The notes: generated by a model not told the origin, from the letters alone. 64,000 bases of DNA from Schizochytrium sp. CCTCC M209059 (GCA_000818945.1 KN805412.1:193091-257090); one strand, 5' to 3'; shown: positions 50,965 to 61,442, numbered from the stretch's first letter. Numbers and translations are program-made.

Positions 50965-52302
50965 CTAGTGCGGCGCGCCAGTGAACAAGCCATACACAGA
51001 GACAATGAGCTCGAGGGTAATTAGGACGATAATCATCCACTCGAGGCGCTCCCCCTTGTGGGAGTGAATAAGCTCGACGAGGAAGCGCATGTTGCTCTGC
51101 AGATAAGAAGCCTTCATCTCCAATACCGAGAAGCGGTCGCTGATTTCAAATTCCTCACGAAGGCCTTCCCAGATCACTCCATACTTGGGAAACCTCCAGG
51201 CCTCCTTCATTCGCGTGCGATCAAGCACACCGAGCTTGACGATGACCTCGCTCAGAACCGAGTTGCTCTCACTCAACATGCGATAGAGGAGTTTTGTCCG
51301 CGACGGCGTGTAGGAATGCGCACTAAGAGTTTCTTCCGAATTGGCGGACTCGAAACTCTGTAGCATGCCGTCCACGACGCGCTCAAAGTGGCCCAACGCC
51401 ACGGACTGGCCCAAAACGGACGCAATGACACGAATATTGTTCATGTCCATCTTTTGCACAACGAGTCGATTTGACTTGAAGGTGCTCCAAGACTCTTGAG
51501 TGGGGTCCACCTCCACCATGAAGTCGTCCGCGCCTGCGGCGCCGCCCGTGTCCAGATATCCGACGCAAAACTGTTCCGCCTGGGTGATGCTCTCTGTCTG
51601 TAGGACCTCATCGCAATCGAAAAAGACCACAGCGCCATAGTCAAAGAACACAGCGCAAGGGTGGCCGCCTTCGCTCTTGCTAAGAATATTGCGAGCCTTT
51701 CCAAAGGTCGCCTTTACAGCCGGGACCTCGACGTTGCTTCCCCTTTGGTCGCCCTCGGCCTTTGCTTTGCCCTCGCTGGTTCGTTTCGGGCCGAAGGGTC
51801 CGAGACCGAGCTTGGCCCGGCTCCCGGGCGCTGGCTCCGACGGAGGCGGCGGCGGGGCAGGGGGAGCGCCACGCGCAGGAACGCCGGAATCGTCTACATC
51901 AGGATCATCTCGCTGATGCCGACGCGATCGGTGCGAGCTTTCGCCATGGTCATTCTCTGCCGCTGCTTGCGCAAAGGGCATGCGGCCGTGCGGAAAGGAG
52001 ACAATCAAGCTGTCCACCTCGAGCCAATTTCGTTGCCTGCCGTACATTTTCTGAAACATAGGAACAACATTGATCTTTTTCGCAATGTAGTACGCACGCA
52101 CATTGCCCGCGCCCTCTGCGCGTGGCACCACAAAGCGTTTGGGGTATTGCCCGCTGTCGCTGCTGCTGCTCCCGCTGCTGCTCCCCGCCTCCGTATACGC
52201 CTCGTACGACTCCAGGGCCGTTGAGAACGACCGCGTCATGCTCGCATTCGGTCGCCGGCGCGAGGCCAGCCTCCCCGCGCCCTGAATCGCCGCGAGCCAC
52301 AT
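50965..52302 (-). CDS. RMD1/RMND1-family (DUF155) mitochondrial protein
   Basis: DUF155 proteins sit at the inner mitochondrial membrane; human RMND1 supports mitochondrial translation. The 445-residue protein starts MWLAAIQGAGRLASRRRP, a plausible presequence. The domain spans about 215-440: AVFFDYGAVVFFDCD, QSVALGHFERVVDGML and DRFSVLEMKASYLQSN match the family. A C-terminal transmembrane helix (WMIIVLITLELIVSVYG) is family-typical. A Pro/Ser/Arg-rich insert lies at about 120-190. The ATG at 52302 is supported by the presequence. Confidence 0.9.
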   Translation of the reverse strand: MWLAAIQGAGRLASRRRPNASMTRSFSTALESYEAYTEAGSSSGSSSSDSGQYPKRFVVPRAEGAGNVRAYYIAKKINVVPMFQKMYGRQRNWLEVDSLIVSFPHGRMPFAQAAAENDHGESSHRSRRHQRDDPDVDDSGVPARGAPPAPPPPPSEPAPGSRAKLGLGPFGPKRTSEGKAKAEGDQRGSNVEVPAVKATFGKARNILSKSEGGHPCAVFFDYGAVVFFDCDEVLQTESITQAEQFCVGYLDTGGAAGADDFMVEVDPTQESWSTFKSNRLVVQKMDMNNIRVIASVLGQSVALGHFERVVDGMLQSFESANSEETLSAHSYTPSRTKLLYRMLSESNSVLSEVIVKLGVLDRTRMKEAWRFPKYGVIWEGLREEFEISDRFSVLEMKASYLQSNMRFLVELIHSHKGERLEWMIIVLITLELIVSVYGLFTGAPH

Positions 52303-53033
52303 CCTACGTGCGCGTGCGTGCTTGCGTCTCTGGTCCTCCGCTAGCGTGAAGTCGGGGGGGCCACTGTTGGTCGCCGCTGTTCAAGGTATAGTGTACTATA
52401 CTCCTGCTAAAGCTAACGACTGGCGTCGTGCACGGCTGCGCGCCGCTCGAGCCCAAACGTCTCGCCGGGTCTTGCGCTCTCGTGCTCTCGCTTCACTAGC
52501 CCGCGCGTTGCCGCGGCTCTCCGCTGCGCTACCGCGCCGCGCCGCAGTGCCGCCCGAGAAGCGGTCTGTCTGCTGGCTTGTCTGCGTCTCTCTTGTTGTT
52601 ACAAGCAAGGCACAGGCGCACTGTCAGCTTGATATCACTGCGCAACGCAAAAGCAAGGATCTGCGCAACGCAAACGGAAGAAGATTTGGCCTTGATTTGC
52701 TTTTTGCTGTGGAAAGAAGAAGGAAAGCAAAGGAAAGGAAAGCAAAGGAAAAGGAAAGCAAAGAAAAGGAAAGCAAAGAAAAGGAAAGGAAGAGGCAAAG
52801 AAAGAACCCAGCGAAGCATTTTCCGCAGATCGCAAACCGTTGAGCTGGAGCTTGCCTGCGCGAGGAGCGAGACGTCTGCGGACAGCTGTCGCGCGCGACG
52901 CGAAGGCGCCGGAGCCAACGCCCTGCCCAAAGCGTTTGGAGTGAGACGAATCGAGACGAAAGAAACGGAGAAGGAGAACGAAGACGCAAGGAGAGGAGAG
53001 GAGAGAAGAGGAGAGAAATCTCAGGAGGGAAAA
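52303..53033. promoter_or_regulatory. Divergent interval with GGAAAGCAAA repeats
   Basis: Between divergent ATGs. A purine-rich tract of GGAAAGCAAA-type units spans about 52722-52800, and GGAGA runs lie just upstream of the UPRT ATG. The frame stays open through this tract, but no ATG supports a longer UPRT. Confidence 0.55.
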
Positions 53034-53789
53034 ATGGCGCAAGACGCAGCCGCGGCGACGACGGCCAACACCATGGACGAGGAAACGCCCGTCCTGGACC
53101 TTGAGACGCTCAAGAGCAAGGTGCACTTGCTGGACCACCCCGTGGCCCGACATAAGATGACTCAGCTGCGTCGCAAAGAGACATCAAGCAAGCATTTTCG
53201 CGAGTTGATGCGTGAACTGACCATGTACCTCGGATACGAGGCAACCAAGGACCTTACCACCAAGCCTTGCGTTGTGCAAACGCCACAGGCCAAGCACACC
53301 GGGGCAGAGCTTGACATGGACGTGGGCCTTGTCCCAGTGCTTAGGTCGGGCCTCGGCATGGTCGATGCAATGCTCGAGATTCTCACCACTGCCCAGGTGC
53401 TGCACATTGGCATGTACAAGGGCAAAAACTCCTTGGTATCGACCCTGTACTACAACCGCCTTCCGCGCGAATGCACCATCAATCGCGCCATCATCTTGGA
53501 GCCCGTGATTGCTACTGCGGGCACAAGCAGCGCTGTCGTGCAGATCCTCAAGGAGTGGGGTGTCGAGGACATTCACGTCATGTCTGTCGTCGGTTCGCGC
53601 GCTGGGCTGAGCAGCCTTCTTGACGCGCACCCGAGTGTCAAGATCCACATCGTCGCCATCGACGACAACCTCTCCGAGGACGGTGAGATTATTCCTGGTA
53701 TTGGCGACGTTGGTGACCGACTCTTTGACACCCGCGACGTTGCCGCCGGCACGATCCCTCCCTCCCCAAAGCGCCAGCGCAAGGAATGA
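53034..53789 (+). CDS. Uracil phosphoribosyltransferase
   Basis: Pyrimidine salvage: uracil plus PRPP gives UMP. The 251 residues align with UPRT through LVPVLRSGLGMVDAM, HIGMYKGKNSLVSTLYYNRL and the PRPP loop EPVIATAGTSSAVV (canonical DPMLATGGS). GIGDVGDRLFDT is the uracil-binding C-terminal loop. A short N-terminal extension is disordered. The PRPP loop differs from textbook enzymes (ATAGTS for ATGGS), so activity should be checked. ATG 53034 has A at -3. Confidence 0.92.
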   Translation: MAQDAAAATTANTMDEETPVLDLETLKSKVHLLDHPVARHKMTQLRRKETSSKHFRELMRELTMYLGYEATKDLTTKPCVVQTPQAKHTGAELDMDVGLVPVLRSGLGMVDAMLEILTTAQVLHIGMYKGKNSLVSTLYYNRLPRECTINRAIILEPVIATAGTSSAVVQILKEWGVEDIHVMSVVGSRAGLSSLLDAHPSVKIHIVAIDDNLSEDGEIIPGIGDVGDRLFDTRDVAAGTIPPSPKRQRKE

Positions 53790-54388
53790 ACTAGCCATTC
53801 TCGTAGATTGTGCGCAATTACGCATTTGCTCTAGGAGCGAAACGCAGACAAGAAACAGTAAGACAGAGTAATTTTTTTTTTTAGGACTCACCACAGAATC
53901 CAACCAATGTGTCCACCAAAGCACCAGCACGAGAATCGAGCCGGCACTTCTCTCGATGTCTACGCACAAATCGCGCACTAGATCCGAACTCGCGGACGTA
54001 GTCCTGCGCCAATATATGACGAAGTCTGCACACGGGTCTCTTGTGTAAATCAGCATTCAATACAGACTTTGAGGTGTTTTTTTTGTAAAAGGAGAGGAAG
54101 AAAAGAGACACATGACCTTGACTTGAGCAAACGCCCGTTCAGAATATTTCTAGCGACTGCAACGTGCTGCTCATAACAATTGTAGGAAAACAGCTCGCAG
54201 AAGAAAAGTTAAACTGACTTTCTCCAGCAAAGACGAATCCGTCAATTACGTGTTGAAATCCCGAGATCTAGTGTGGTGAGCCCTGATCTAGCTTTCCACA
54301 AGAGGAGAAACACTGGTTCCACATGGTGTCTCTTAAAAGAGAACGGGATCAAGTCTAATAACTATCGCACGGCGGAAAGCATGCCGCT
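53790..54388. other. Convergent spacer
   Basis: A 3'-3' spacer with T/A homopolymers near 53873 and 54078. No gene is recognised. Confidence 0.5.
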
Positions 54389-55102
54389 TCACACAAAGCC
54401 CAAGAGGCTGCCAAGCACAATTCCAATCATGAGCGGCCCCTTGAGTTGACTCGGAGCACCAATCGAGACGATTAAAAATAGCGGCCAATTCAACTGCTGA
54501 ATGATAAACATGAAAAGCAGCCCGAACATCATTGCAAGCACATTGCCGGGGAGCATATCGTAGAGGGGTCTCAGCCCCGGCGGAATGTGCTCGCGCAAAT
54601 TCACGCCATTCACTACAAAGGGCCCGCCCTGACCCTGGCCTCCAAAGCCACCCATTCCTGGTCCCCCTACAAAGGTGAAACCAGCAGGCATTCCGCCAGG
54701 TCCACGCCCCATGCCTTGTGCGGCCTGTGCACGCTGCATCTCGGCAAACATTTCTCGAAACAGGTCATTCGGGTCCATGTGGCCAGCAAATGGGTTACCC
54801 TGTTGACCGCCAACTTGTGATTGCGAAGGGTCTCTGCCAAAACGCTCGTAATGGCTGCGGCTGTCGGCATCGCGGAGACAGGCAAAAGCGGAGGAGACAC
54901 GCTTGAAGGCCTCTTCCGCGCCTTCTACCTTGGTCTTATCCGGATGCACTCTCAGCGCGAGCTTTCTGTACGCTTTGATGACCTCCTTCTCGGAGGCTGA
55001 CCTCTCGATACTGAGCACCTCAAAGTAGTCCTCCTCCTTTAAGATGCGTGCCACGAGCGCGGCGGTCTCCTCGTCGCGCGAGGTCGCGCTTTGCTCTGTC
55101 AT
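54389..55102 (-). CDS. Membrane-anchored J-domain co-chaperone
   Basis: An Hsp70 partner, probably in the ER membrane. The 237 residues contain a J domain at about 24-90 (DYFEVLSIERSASEKEVIKA, then HPDK at 53-56). A Gly/Met/Phe/Pro-rich linker follows (about 110-165). The last 60 residues are hydrophobic, with two or three membrane segments. The layout recalls DNAJB12/B14, but the C-terminal DUF1977 domain is not seen. The frame opens at a TTG inside the CCAAG repeat; ATG 55102 is used. Confidence 0.85.
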   Translation of the reverse strand: MTEQSATSRDEETAALVARILKEEDYFEVLSIERSASEKEVIKAYRKLALRVHPDKTKVEGAEEAFKRVSSAFACLRDADSRSHYERFGRDPSQSQVGGQQGNPFAGHMDPNDLFREMFAEMQRAQAAQGMGRGPGGMPAGFTFVGGPGMGGFGGQGQGGPFVVNGVNLREHIPPGLRPLYDMLPGNVLAMMFGLLFMFIIQQLNWPLFLIVSIGAPSQLKGPLMIGIVLGSLLGFV

Positions 55103-55750
55103 GGCGGGCGACGCTGCCCGTGCCGCGCGGGTCACCAGAGCCACGCCAAGCCAAGCCAAGCCAAGCCAAGCCGAGGAAGGTAATAAAAGGGAACGAGTGC
55201 AAGGAATGCAACCCTCTACGCACGAACTTCAGAGGCGGGGTCGCCGCGCCGCGCGTAGCCCTCGCAGCGACGAGCGAGGTCTGCCTTGCCGAGCTGGCGT
55301 CGCGAAGGACTCGCCGGAGGCTGAAAAACTACAAATACAACAATAACAACAGAAATAACATTGACCGGACAAGTGAAACAAATAAGAGTTGGTCTTGAAG
55401 AGTTCTTTCTAGGTGTTGAAAGCAAGACGGTCACATCCGCTTGGAGGAGCTGGCAAAAGAGGAACAGTTTTGACCTCGCGCTCACGGCGCAGAGCTCTTT
55501 GCGCGTCGAGGGCAGCGGAGGCGGGGCGCGCACCGCGACCCGGCGCCGGCTCGACTGCATCGCCCCCCGCTCGAAAAGCTCGCAAGGCGGGAACGTCTGC
55601 GGCTGGGCCAAGCGAAGCGAAGCGGCGCGAGCTCTAGCGAGAGCGGCTCCTTGGTGAAAGCTGTGGCTTCTCGCTCGCGTGCGAGCTTGCTTGCTGACTT
55701 GGCTTCTTGCCTGGTCTACCTGACAGGGGACTTACGCACAACGAGCAAGA
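55103..55750. promoter_or_regulatory. Divergent interval with (CCAAG)n
   Basis: A CCAAG array lies at about 55145-55171, within 50 bp of the J-protein start. The rest shows no gene. Confidence 0.55.
55145..55171. repeat. (CCAAG)n pentanucleotide array
   Basis: About five units immediately upstream of the J-protein ATG, on the opposite strand equal to CTTGG. Confidence 0.93.
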
Positions 55751-56317
55751 ATGACAGAAACCTCGCAGCACGATGCGGAGCTCATGACGCTGGATGAGCC
55801 GGTGCTAGAAACGATCAAGCGCGATCTCAAGATGATCGGGGCCAAGCTCAAGTTCGTCTTCATGCCCACGGCCAAGTCCGAGGATACTATCGCAGAGCTG
55901 CGCAAGTGGGACTTGTGGGGCCCACTTCTGTTTTGTCTAATTCTTTCCGTGGTTCTCAGCGTTTCGGCGTCTGCAGACCAGGGATCGACGGTCTTTGCCT
56001 GCGTCTTTGTCGTGGTCTGGGTCGGTGCCTTTGTTGTGACACTCAACGTCCAGCTTTTGGGGGGCAAGGTGACAAATTTTCAAAGCGTCTGTGTACTTGG
56101 TTATTGCATCTGCCCGCTCGTTCTTGCATCAGTTCTGGGCATGCTCTGGAATAATATTTTTTTCAAATTGGCGCTTGTCGCCGCTGGCTACGCATGGGCG
56201 ATGCGGGCGCCTGTTGTCTTTATGGCACAGCTCGTATCCGAGGAGAAAAAAGCGCTTGCAGTTTTTCCCGTCGGTCTATTTTACCTCGTCATTGCGTGGA
56301 TGATTGTCATCATTTAG
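55751..56317 (+). CDS. YIPF6: Yip1-domain protein, YIPF6-like
   Basis: A Golgi/ER membrane protein of the Yip1 family that works with Rab GTPases in vesicle traffic. The 188 residues contain DEPVLETIKRDL, then KWDLWGPLLFCLILSV and five membrane spans; SVCVLGYCICPL is a family hallmark. Length equals that of typical YIPF6 (about 230 with a longer N-terminus elsewhere). ATG 55751 follows an A-rich context. Confidence 0.92.
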   Translation: MTETSQHDAELMTLDEPVLETIKRDLKMIGAKLKFVFMPTAKSEDTIAELRKWDLWGPLLFCLILSVVLSVSASADQGSTVFACVFVVVWVGAFVVTLNVQLLGGKVTNFQSVCVLGYCICPLVLASVLGMLWNNIFFKLALVAAGYAWAMRAPVVFMAQLVSEEKKALAVFPVGLFYLVIAWMIVII

Positions 56318-57363
56318 CTTCCTGTCTCTGATTGATCAAGCCCTTCTTCTTTTTCCTTTTTTCACTTCGACAACTTGAGTTCCACAACGAGACGAGGCTT
56401 GTCCCCGTTTTCACTTCGGCTCAGTAGCGTGGTCTGCATTGCAACTCCATTTGGCAACCAGCGCCGTGGAAACGTCAGTCGTCTGGGCTCTCCATTTTTA
56501 TTTCGAAATGACTTTGTGGCCGACTCTTTGATTGAATTTCATTTCAGTTCATTTCATTTCATTGGAGTTTACGCACCTGTTCCAGCACGCCGTCCCCGTT
56601 TTCCCCGGTCCACGTGCGCTTGACAATTTCGGCAATCGAGACCACCTTTTCAACCGTCTTGCCCTCGCCCTCGATGCTGCTTTTCCCCTGTGTCTCGGTG
56701 ATTCGCATCATATAACAACGCATCGCACCGCATCGCATAAAACAACATCGTGTCAGCTCTCTCTCACTGCCCTCTCTCAGCGAAATCCGAGAGCGCACGC
56801 TTACCCGCCCGCCCGCCGCGGCAGCCCGAGACAGCCGCGCCTGGGCCTCGCCGCGCTCCCCCGGTCCCGGCGACTCACCTCCTGCTCGAGCTCGAGCAGC
56901 GCGCGGCTCACGTACCGCGCGGTGCCGCCTCCATCGCGCACGCGCATCTCCGCCGCGCCCGCTCGCAGGGCGTGCTGCCGGAGTTGCTCGCGCGGCTCGC
57001 GTCCACCCGCTCGAGCGGAGCAAGCAAAGCAAAGCAAGCGCAAAGCAAGCAAAGCAAAGCAAGCGCAAGCAAGGCAAGCGGGGAGAGGAGCAAATCCGGT
57101 TTGTTTGGCCCAGGTCGTGGCTGGAGGCGGGAGAGAGAGCCTCGAGCGCAGCTTCGTCTCGAGCGCAGCTTCGTCTCGAGCGCGGGGACCAGGGCTCGAG
57201 ACGCACGCCCGCGCGCCGCGGCCGCCTGCTCGCGCGGGAGGGGGGGCGCAGGGGCCGGGCCACGCCAGACGCTCGTGAGAGGCAGCGGGAGAGAGAGAGC
57301 CCAAACTTTCTGCACAAGTTACGCGGTTCGTTCGTGGTGGACGAAAGACCAAGAAGCAAGCCG
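56318..57363. other. Intergenic region with AAGCA repeats
   Basis: About 1 kb between co-oriented genes. AAGCA/AAAGC units fill about 57020-57080, roughly 300 bp before the next ATG. Long Arg/Ala/Pro-rich frames on both strands are composition artefacts. Confidence 0.5.
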
Positions 57364-59181
57364 ATGGAGGCCGTGCGGGAACTCGTGGCCCAGGCCGAAG
57401 ACCTCGAGGCGGCCGGGGATCTCGGCGCTGCGCTGCAGGCCCTCGAGCAGGCCGTGAATCTGGCCGAGCAGGGCGAGAAGAAGCTGAGACAGCAGCAACA
57501 AGCGAGCGAAGACAACCAGGGCGCACAGGGTTCTCGCGAAGAATCTGCCCGCGACGCCTTTTATGCCAAACTCAGCCTCGCCTCGCTCGCCGTTCGCTGC
57601 AACCTGCACGGTATGTCGCCAGACGAAGTGCGAAAAGTGGACCAGGTTCTCGCGGCATGCTGCAAGGCCAAGGATGTTGCAGATGATAACCAACTGAGTG
57701 CCGCCTTTGGACTCCGTGGTGTCCTGCTCAGCCGCGCCGTTGGCGACTTTGAAAATGCCGTCGAGGCCTTTCAGCAGAGCCTTGCCCTGAATGAGGAGAA
57801 TTGTGACAGTCTGTACTGTTTTGCCACCATTCTCGATGAGGTCTTTCAGGAAAAAGACGAAGCTGCAAACTTGTACACCAAGGTACTGGCTCTGCAGCCT
57901 GGCAATGTGGCTGTCATGAACAACTTTGCCACTCTACTCATCGAGAAAACGCGCACGGCGCCGCCTCAGGAGCGGGGCCCCTTGCTCGAGCAGGCCAAGG
58001 CACTGTTGCGACGTGCACAGGATGAGGCACCTGGGTTTCCTGCGTACAATTTGGCCTGCATCGCAGCTCAGGAGGTGGCTAGCAGCGCTCACGACCGGGA
58101 GCATCGCGCTATCGCTGCGCAAGAGTGCCGTTCTTGGCTCATGAGAGCGCAACAAACAGGCGGTATTCCGGACGCGAGCATTTTGGAAGAGGACGAAGAC
58201 CTTGCGAGCGTCAGAGGCGAGCCGTGGTTTGCGCGCGCCGTCATGCAAGCCAAACATCCCAAATGCTTCGTCTTACCTTTTGCTGGACACTTTATTCTGC
58301 TGCGCGAGCCTACTGGGGGCGTTTGCAGCGACAGCGACCAACCCACAAGCATGCAAACTAGCTCGGAAAACGGCAACGATGGCGACTTTGATCTCGACAA
58401 TCAAAACAATGTCGAAGGCGAAGGCGACATGGAGATGGAGATGGGTCAGGCCAAAGATGCGGTCGACGGCGCCGCAATGGAGGGCACCACCGGTTGGACT
58501 GTGTGGAATGCGAGCTATGTCATTCTTCGTTTCCTGGAGACCGAGCTCGCTGGCAAAGCTTTGCCCGGTTATCCGGCGCTAACGCGCGGAGCAGGCGCTG
58601 CGTGGTGGAAGGGCAAACGCGTACTGGACCTGAGCGCTGGTCTCGGAGTCCTGGGCATTGCGTGCGCCAAGCTGGGCGCCAACGTTGTGCTCACGGACAT
58701 TGGTGCCAAGCAAGTGGCAACCATGGAAGCGAATGTCGAGCTTAATGGCTTGTCCAAGGATCAGGCTGTCTGTGCGCCTCTTGCGTGGGGAGACGCGCAA
58801 AGCTTTGCCGACTTGCAGACGCGCTTTGGACCGTTTGACCTTGTTCTCGCAAGCGATCTTGTCTATGTTGGCATTCGCGACAATCTTCTTGAAAGTCTAG
58901 GGGCCACATTGCAACAGGCGGTACAGCATGACCCCAAAACATCGGTCTTAATGTCTTTTGAAGAGCGTCAAGGACGTCGCGAGCGCGAATTTTTGGATCA
59001 GCTCTGCAAGGTCACCTCTTGCGAGTACACGAGGGTACAAGAAGCATCTCTTTTGCGTGATATCCGCGAGGCAGAACAAGGCAACTTGGCATCTGCACTC
59101 GCGGGGCTCATGATTCATGAGGAGCCTGACTTTTTTATGGCTATGCTTCGAGGCGTCTCGACGGACGACGCCTCCAAGTAA
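57364..59181 (+). CDS. TPR plus lysine-methyltransferase (METTL21-like) fusion
   Basis: The 605-residue protein has TPR repeats at about 115-270 (GDFENAVEAFQQSLALNEEN, EAANLYTKVLALQPGN). A Methyltransf_16-type SAM-dependent domain spans about 375-600. WTVWNASYVILRFLE opens it, LDLSAGLGVLGI (421-432) is the SAM-binding motif I, and LASDLVYV with Asp498 is the DxxY post-II motif that marks protein lysine methyltransferases. Between them is an acidic low-complexity linker. The TPR part likely selects the substrate, but the target is unknown. The frame opens at GTG 57334; ATG 57364 is used. Confidence 0.87.
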   Translation: MEAVRELVAQAEDLEAAGDLGAALQALEQAVNLAEQGEKKLRQQQQASEDNQGAQGSREESARDAFYAKLSLASLAVRCNLHGMSPDEVRKVDQVLAACCKAKDVADDNQLSAAFGLRGVLLSRAVGDFENAVEAFQQSLALNEENCDSLYCFATILDEVFQEKDEAANLYTKVLALQPGNVAVMNNFATLLIEKTRTAPPQERGPLLEQAKALLRRAQDEAPGFPAYNLACIAAQEVASSAHDREHRAIAAQECRSWLMRAQQTGGIPDASILEEDEDLASVRGEPWFARAVMQAKHPKCFVLPFAGHFILLREPTGGVCSDSDQPTSMQTSSENGNDGDFDLDNQNNVEGEGDMEMEMGQAKDAVDGAAMEGTTGWTVWNASYVILRFLETELAGKALPGYPALTRGAGAAWWKGKRVLDLSAGLGVLGIACAKLGANVVLTDIGAKQVATMEANVELNGLSKDQAVCAPLAWGDAQSFADLQTRFGPFDLVLASDLVYVGIRDNLLESLGATLQQAVQHDPKTSVLMSFEERQGRREREFLDQLCKVTSCEYTRVQEASLLRDIREAEQGNLASALAGLMIHEEPDFFMAMLRGVSTDDASK

Positions 59182-60052
59182 GCCCAAGCTTCAATACCCG
59201 TAGAATAGACGAGACAAGACGAGTCGAATTGAGATGAGACGAGATCAAACACGGCTAGGCTAGGCAAGACCAAAAAAAGGTAGACTATCGTGGTGGACTT
59301 GCTCAGACTAGGCAAAGAATACGTTCAACTAGAGCCTAGACTCGATTTTTCATCCACAAAAAGTTTATTCGAGGAGAGCCTCTCTATTTCTTTCTGATCG
59401 TTTTTGTAAATCATCAGCCTTGCTTTTAAAAAAGCGAAAACAAAGGAAAGAGCTAGCCAGGCCTTATTTTTTTTTGTTTTGCAATTTCTCACCTCGAGAG
59501 ATTTGGTCTGTTTCTGCTGAGTGGCTTTCAAGAAAAGCGATCCATTTCGTGCTCCCTCCTTCGTTCTGTTGAAAAGGAACTGAACTAGTTATGCTGCTTA
59601 TCAGCAAACAAGTTCGCCATGAGCTAGCTGCAGCCAGAGACAGAGTAAACCCATTCGTCAAGAAAAGAATACAAGCTCAAAGTGACCCCAATCTCTCTTT
59701 CTGCGTCTTGCGGGACAATTCTGCCTGCCCGCCTGCCTGCCTGCCTGTGTGCTTGCTTGCTTGCTTTTTTTCTGACACTTGCTTGCAGCGCTCGCTTTGC
59801 CTCTGGACTCTATTGGAAAAAAAAACTCTCTTGCAAAACCCCGGAGGGTTTTGGACACATCAATTGCAGCGTAAACTGCCAAAATATACTCGCCTTGCTT
59901 TCGTTCTTCTTTATGAAGATCTTGACAATGATAACTTGCTTCTTCACGATGTCTTGTTGCTGTTTTTGTTGTTGCCATCATGATTATTCGCTACAATATT
60001 CTTTTCAAAGATGATCTCCATTGTAGGGAGACAAGACAATCGATTTTAATTT
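59182..60052. other. Convergent spacer
   Basis: The 3'-3' spacer between the methyltransferase and SR genes. AT-richer, with homopolymer T runs, GCCTG repeats near 59725-59748 and GCTT near 59750-59764. No gene is recognised. Confidence 0.5.
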
Positions 60053-61442
60053 CTATTGCGCCTCGTCCATCGGCGCGGGAGGGGGCGACGCCTCACGCGG
60101 TGCGGAGCGAGATCGGCCACGGTCGGAGCGAGGAGGCGGCGGCCCCCGTCGGTCTTCATAGGGCCCATCGCGAGGAGGACCGCCACGATGATCGTCGTAG
60201 TAGTCGTCCCGGGGAGGGCGGCGGTCGTAGTAATCGTCGCGACGGTAGTCATAACCTCCTCGGTACCCGCGATCATAATCGCGGTAGTCATGACGATCGT
60301 AGCGATCACGACCATAATCTCTACGATCATCGTGGCGGTCACGACGATCATAGCGATCGTAGCGATCGTAGCGGTCACGGCGATCGTAGTAAGGATCAAC
60401 GGGCGGTTCATCCCGATAGCGGTCGCGCGGCGGCGAGCGATGCCTGCGTTTCGTCACAATCCATTTTGTTGGGGAATGAATCGTTATTATACATGTAGCA
60501 CCCACACGCATTGCAAGAATTAGTATCCGAAAGACAACCACGATACAAGGCAAAACCTGACGCATTCTGAAATTGGCGAGTGAAGTGGGGTGAAAAGTGG
60601 GTGTTGCCCATCCTTTTCCGACGAAACAAAACGTACCTGCGTCCTCCACCACGGCGACCGCCTCCGAATCCTCCGCGCATCTCATCCGCAGAGCGCCGGC
60701 CGCGTCGGGCCTTCTCAACAATAATTTCGCGACTGCCCATCTCCTTGCCATTGGCCTTGGCAATAGCCTCATCGACGGCTTCATGACTTTCAAACTCGAC
60801 AAAACCAAAGCCCTTGGGTCTGCGCGTATGGTAGTCGCGAGGAATGTAGCAATCGACAATATTTCCAAATTCCTTGAAAAAATCGCGAAGGTCGGTCGTG
60901 TTGAGACCATCTTCGATGTTTTTCACGAGAATCGACGTCTGCACAGGGCCTCCTCCACCACGTCTCGGCGGGGGACCTCCGCGGCCTCGGCCCCTCTCGC
61001 GCCGGTCCTCCCTGCGAGATCCACGACTACGCTCATCAAACTCGCGTTCGCGACGTCCATGGCCTCTATCATAATCGCGACCATCGTCACGATGCCCACG
61101 GCGTCTCCTGTCGTATTCTCCGTCCTCGTCATCGTATTCGCGGTCGTCGCGCTCGCGGCGTTCGCGGCGGTCGCGGCGGTCATCCTCGCCATCACGAGCA
61201 GAGTCGCCGTTGCCTGCGTCATCATCGGCGGCGTCATCATCGCCTCTTGCGCCGTCATCGCCATCCTGGTCGGCCTCTACGTTATTGGCGCCCTGGCGGT
61301 GGTGGTCGTCGTCGTTCTCGTTGTCGTCGTTGTTGGCGTCACCGTTGGTGCCTTCGCGATCCCCCTTGCTGGCGGCGGCGACTTCCTCCTCGCGATCGTT
61401 GGCGCCGTCATCGCCGGCGAGGTCGTCGTAGAGGTCGCTCAT
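60053..61442 (-). CDS. SR-type splicing factor with SRSF10/SCL-like RRM
   Basis: Exon 1 is 61442-60637 and exon 2 is 60443-60053, giving 398 residues. An acidic, then Arg/Asp/Glu-rich N-terminal half leads to an RRM at about 165-245: TSILVKNIEDGLNTTDLRDF is RNP2 and KGFGFVEF is RNP1. The piece CYIPRDYHTRRPKGF resembles SRSF10 and the plant SCL proteins. A Gly/Arg segment follows, then an exon-2 tail of RDRYDRYD-type repeats and SRSAPR. The tail is rich in Tyr and Asp rather than in plain RS dipeptides. The frame upstream to 61829 includes an alternative ATG near 61711. ATG 61442 gives the acidic MSDLYDDLAGDD start, which I prefer. Confidence 0.87.
60444..60636 (-). other. Intron (193 bp) of the SR-protein gene, open in frame
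   Basis: Donor GTACGTTT, acceptor AAACGCAG. The junction codon AG/G is Arg and joins GGGRR to HRSPPRDRYRDE. The intron has no stop in the exon-1 frame, so a retained form would run through it and end at about 60408, losing the RDRY tail. Confidence 0.88.

Noticed and set aside
56559..57526. Long Arg/Ala/Pro-rich frames on the minus strand
   Set aside because: Overlap repeats and the start of the TPR-methyltransferase gene; they occur in several frames at once.
60240..60400. CRISPR-like regular repeats
   Set aside because: The spaced GATCGTAGCGATCG units are the coding repeats for RDRYDRYD of the SR tail in a eukaryotic gene, without spacers.
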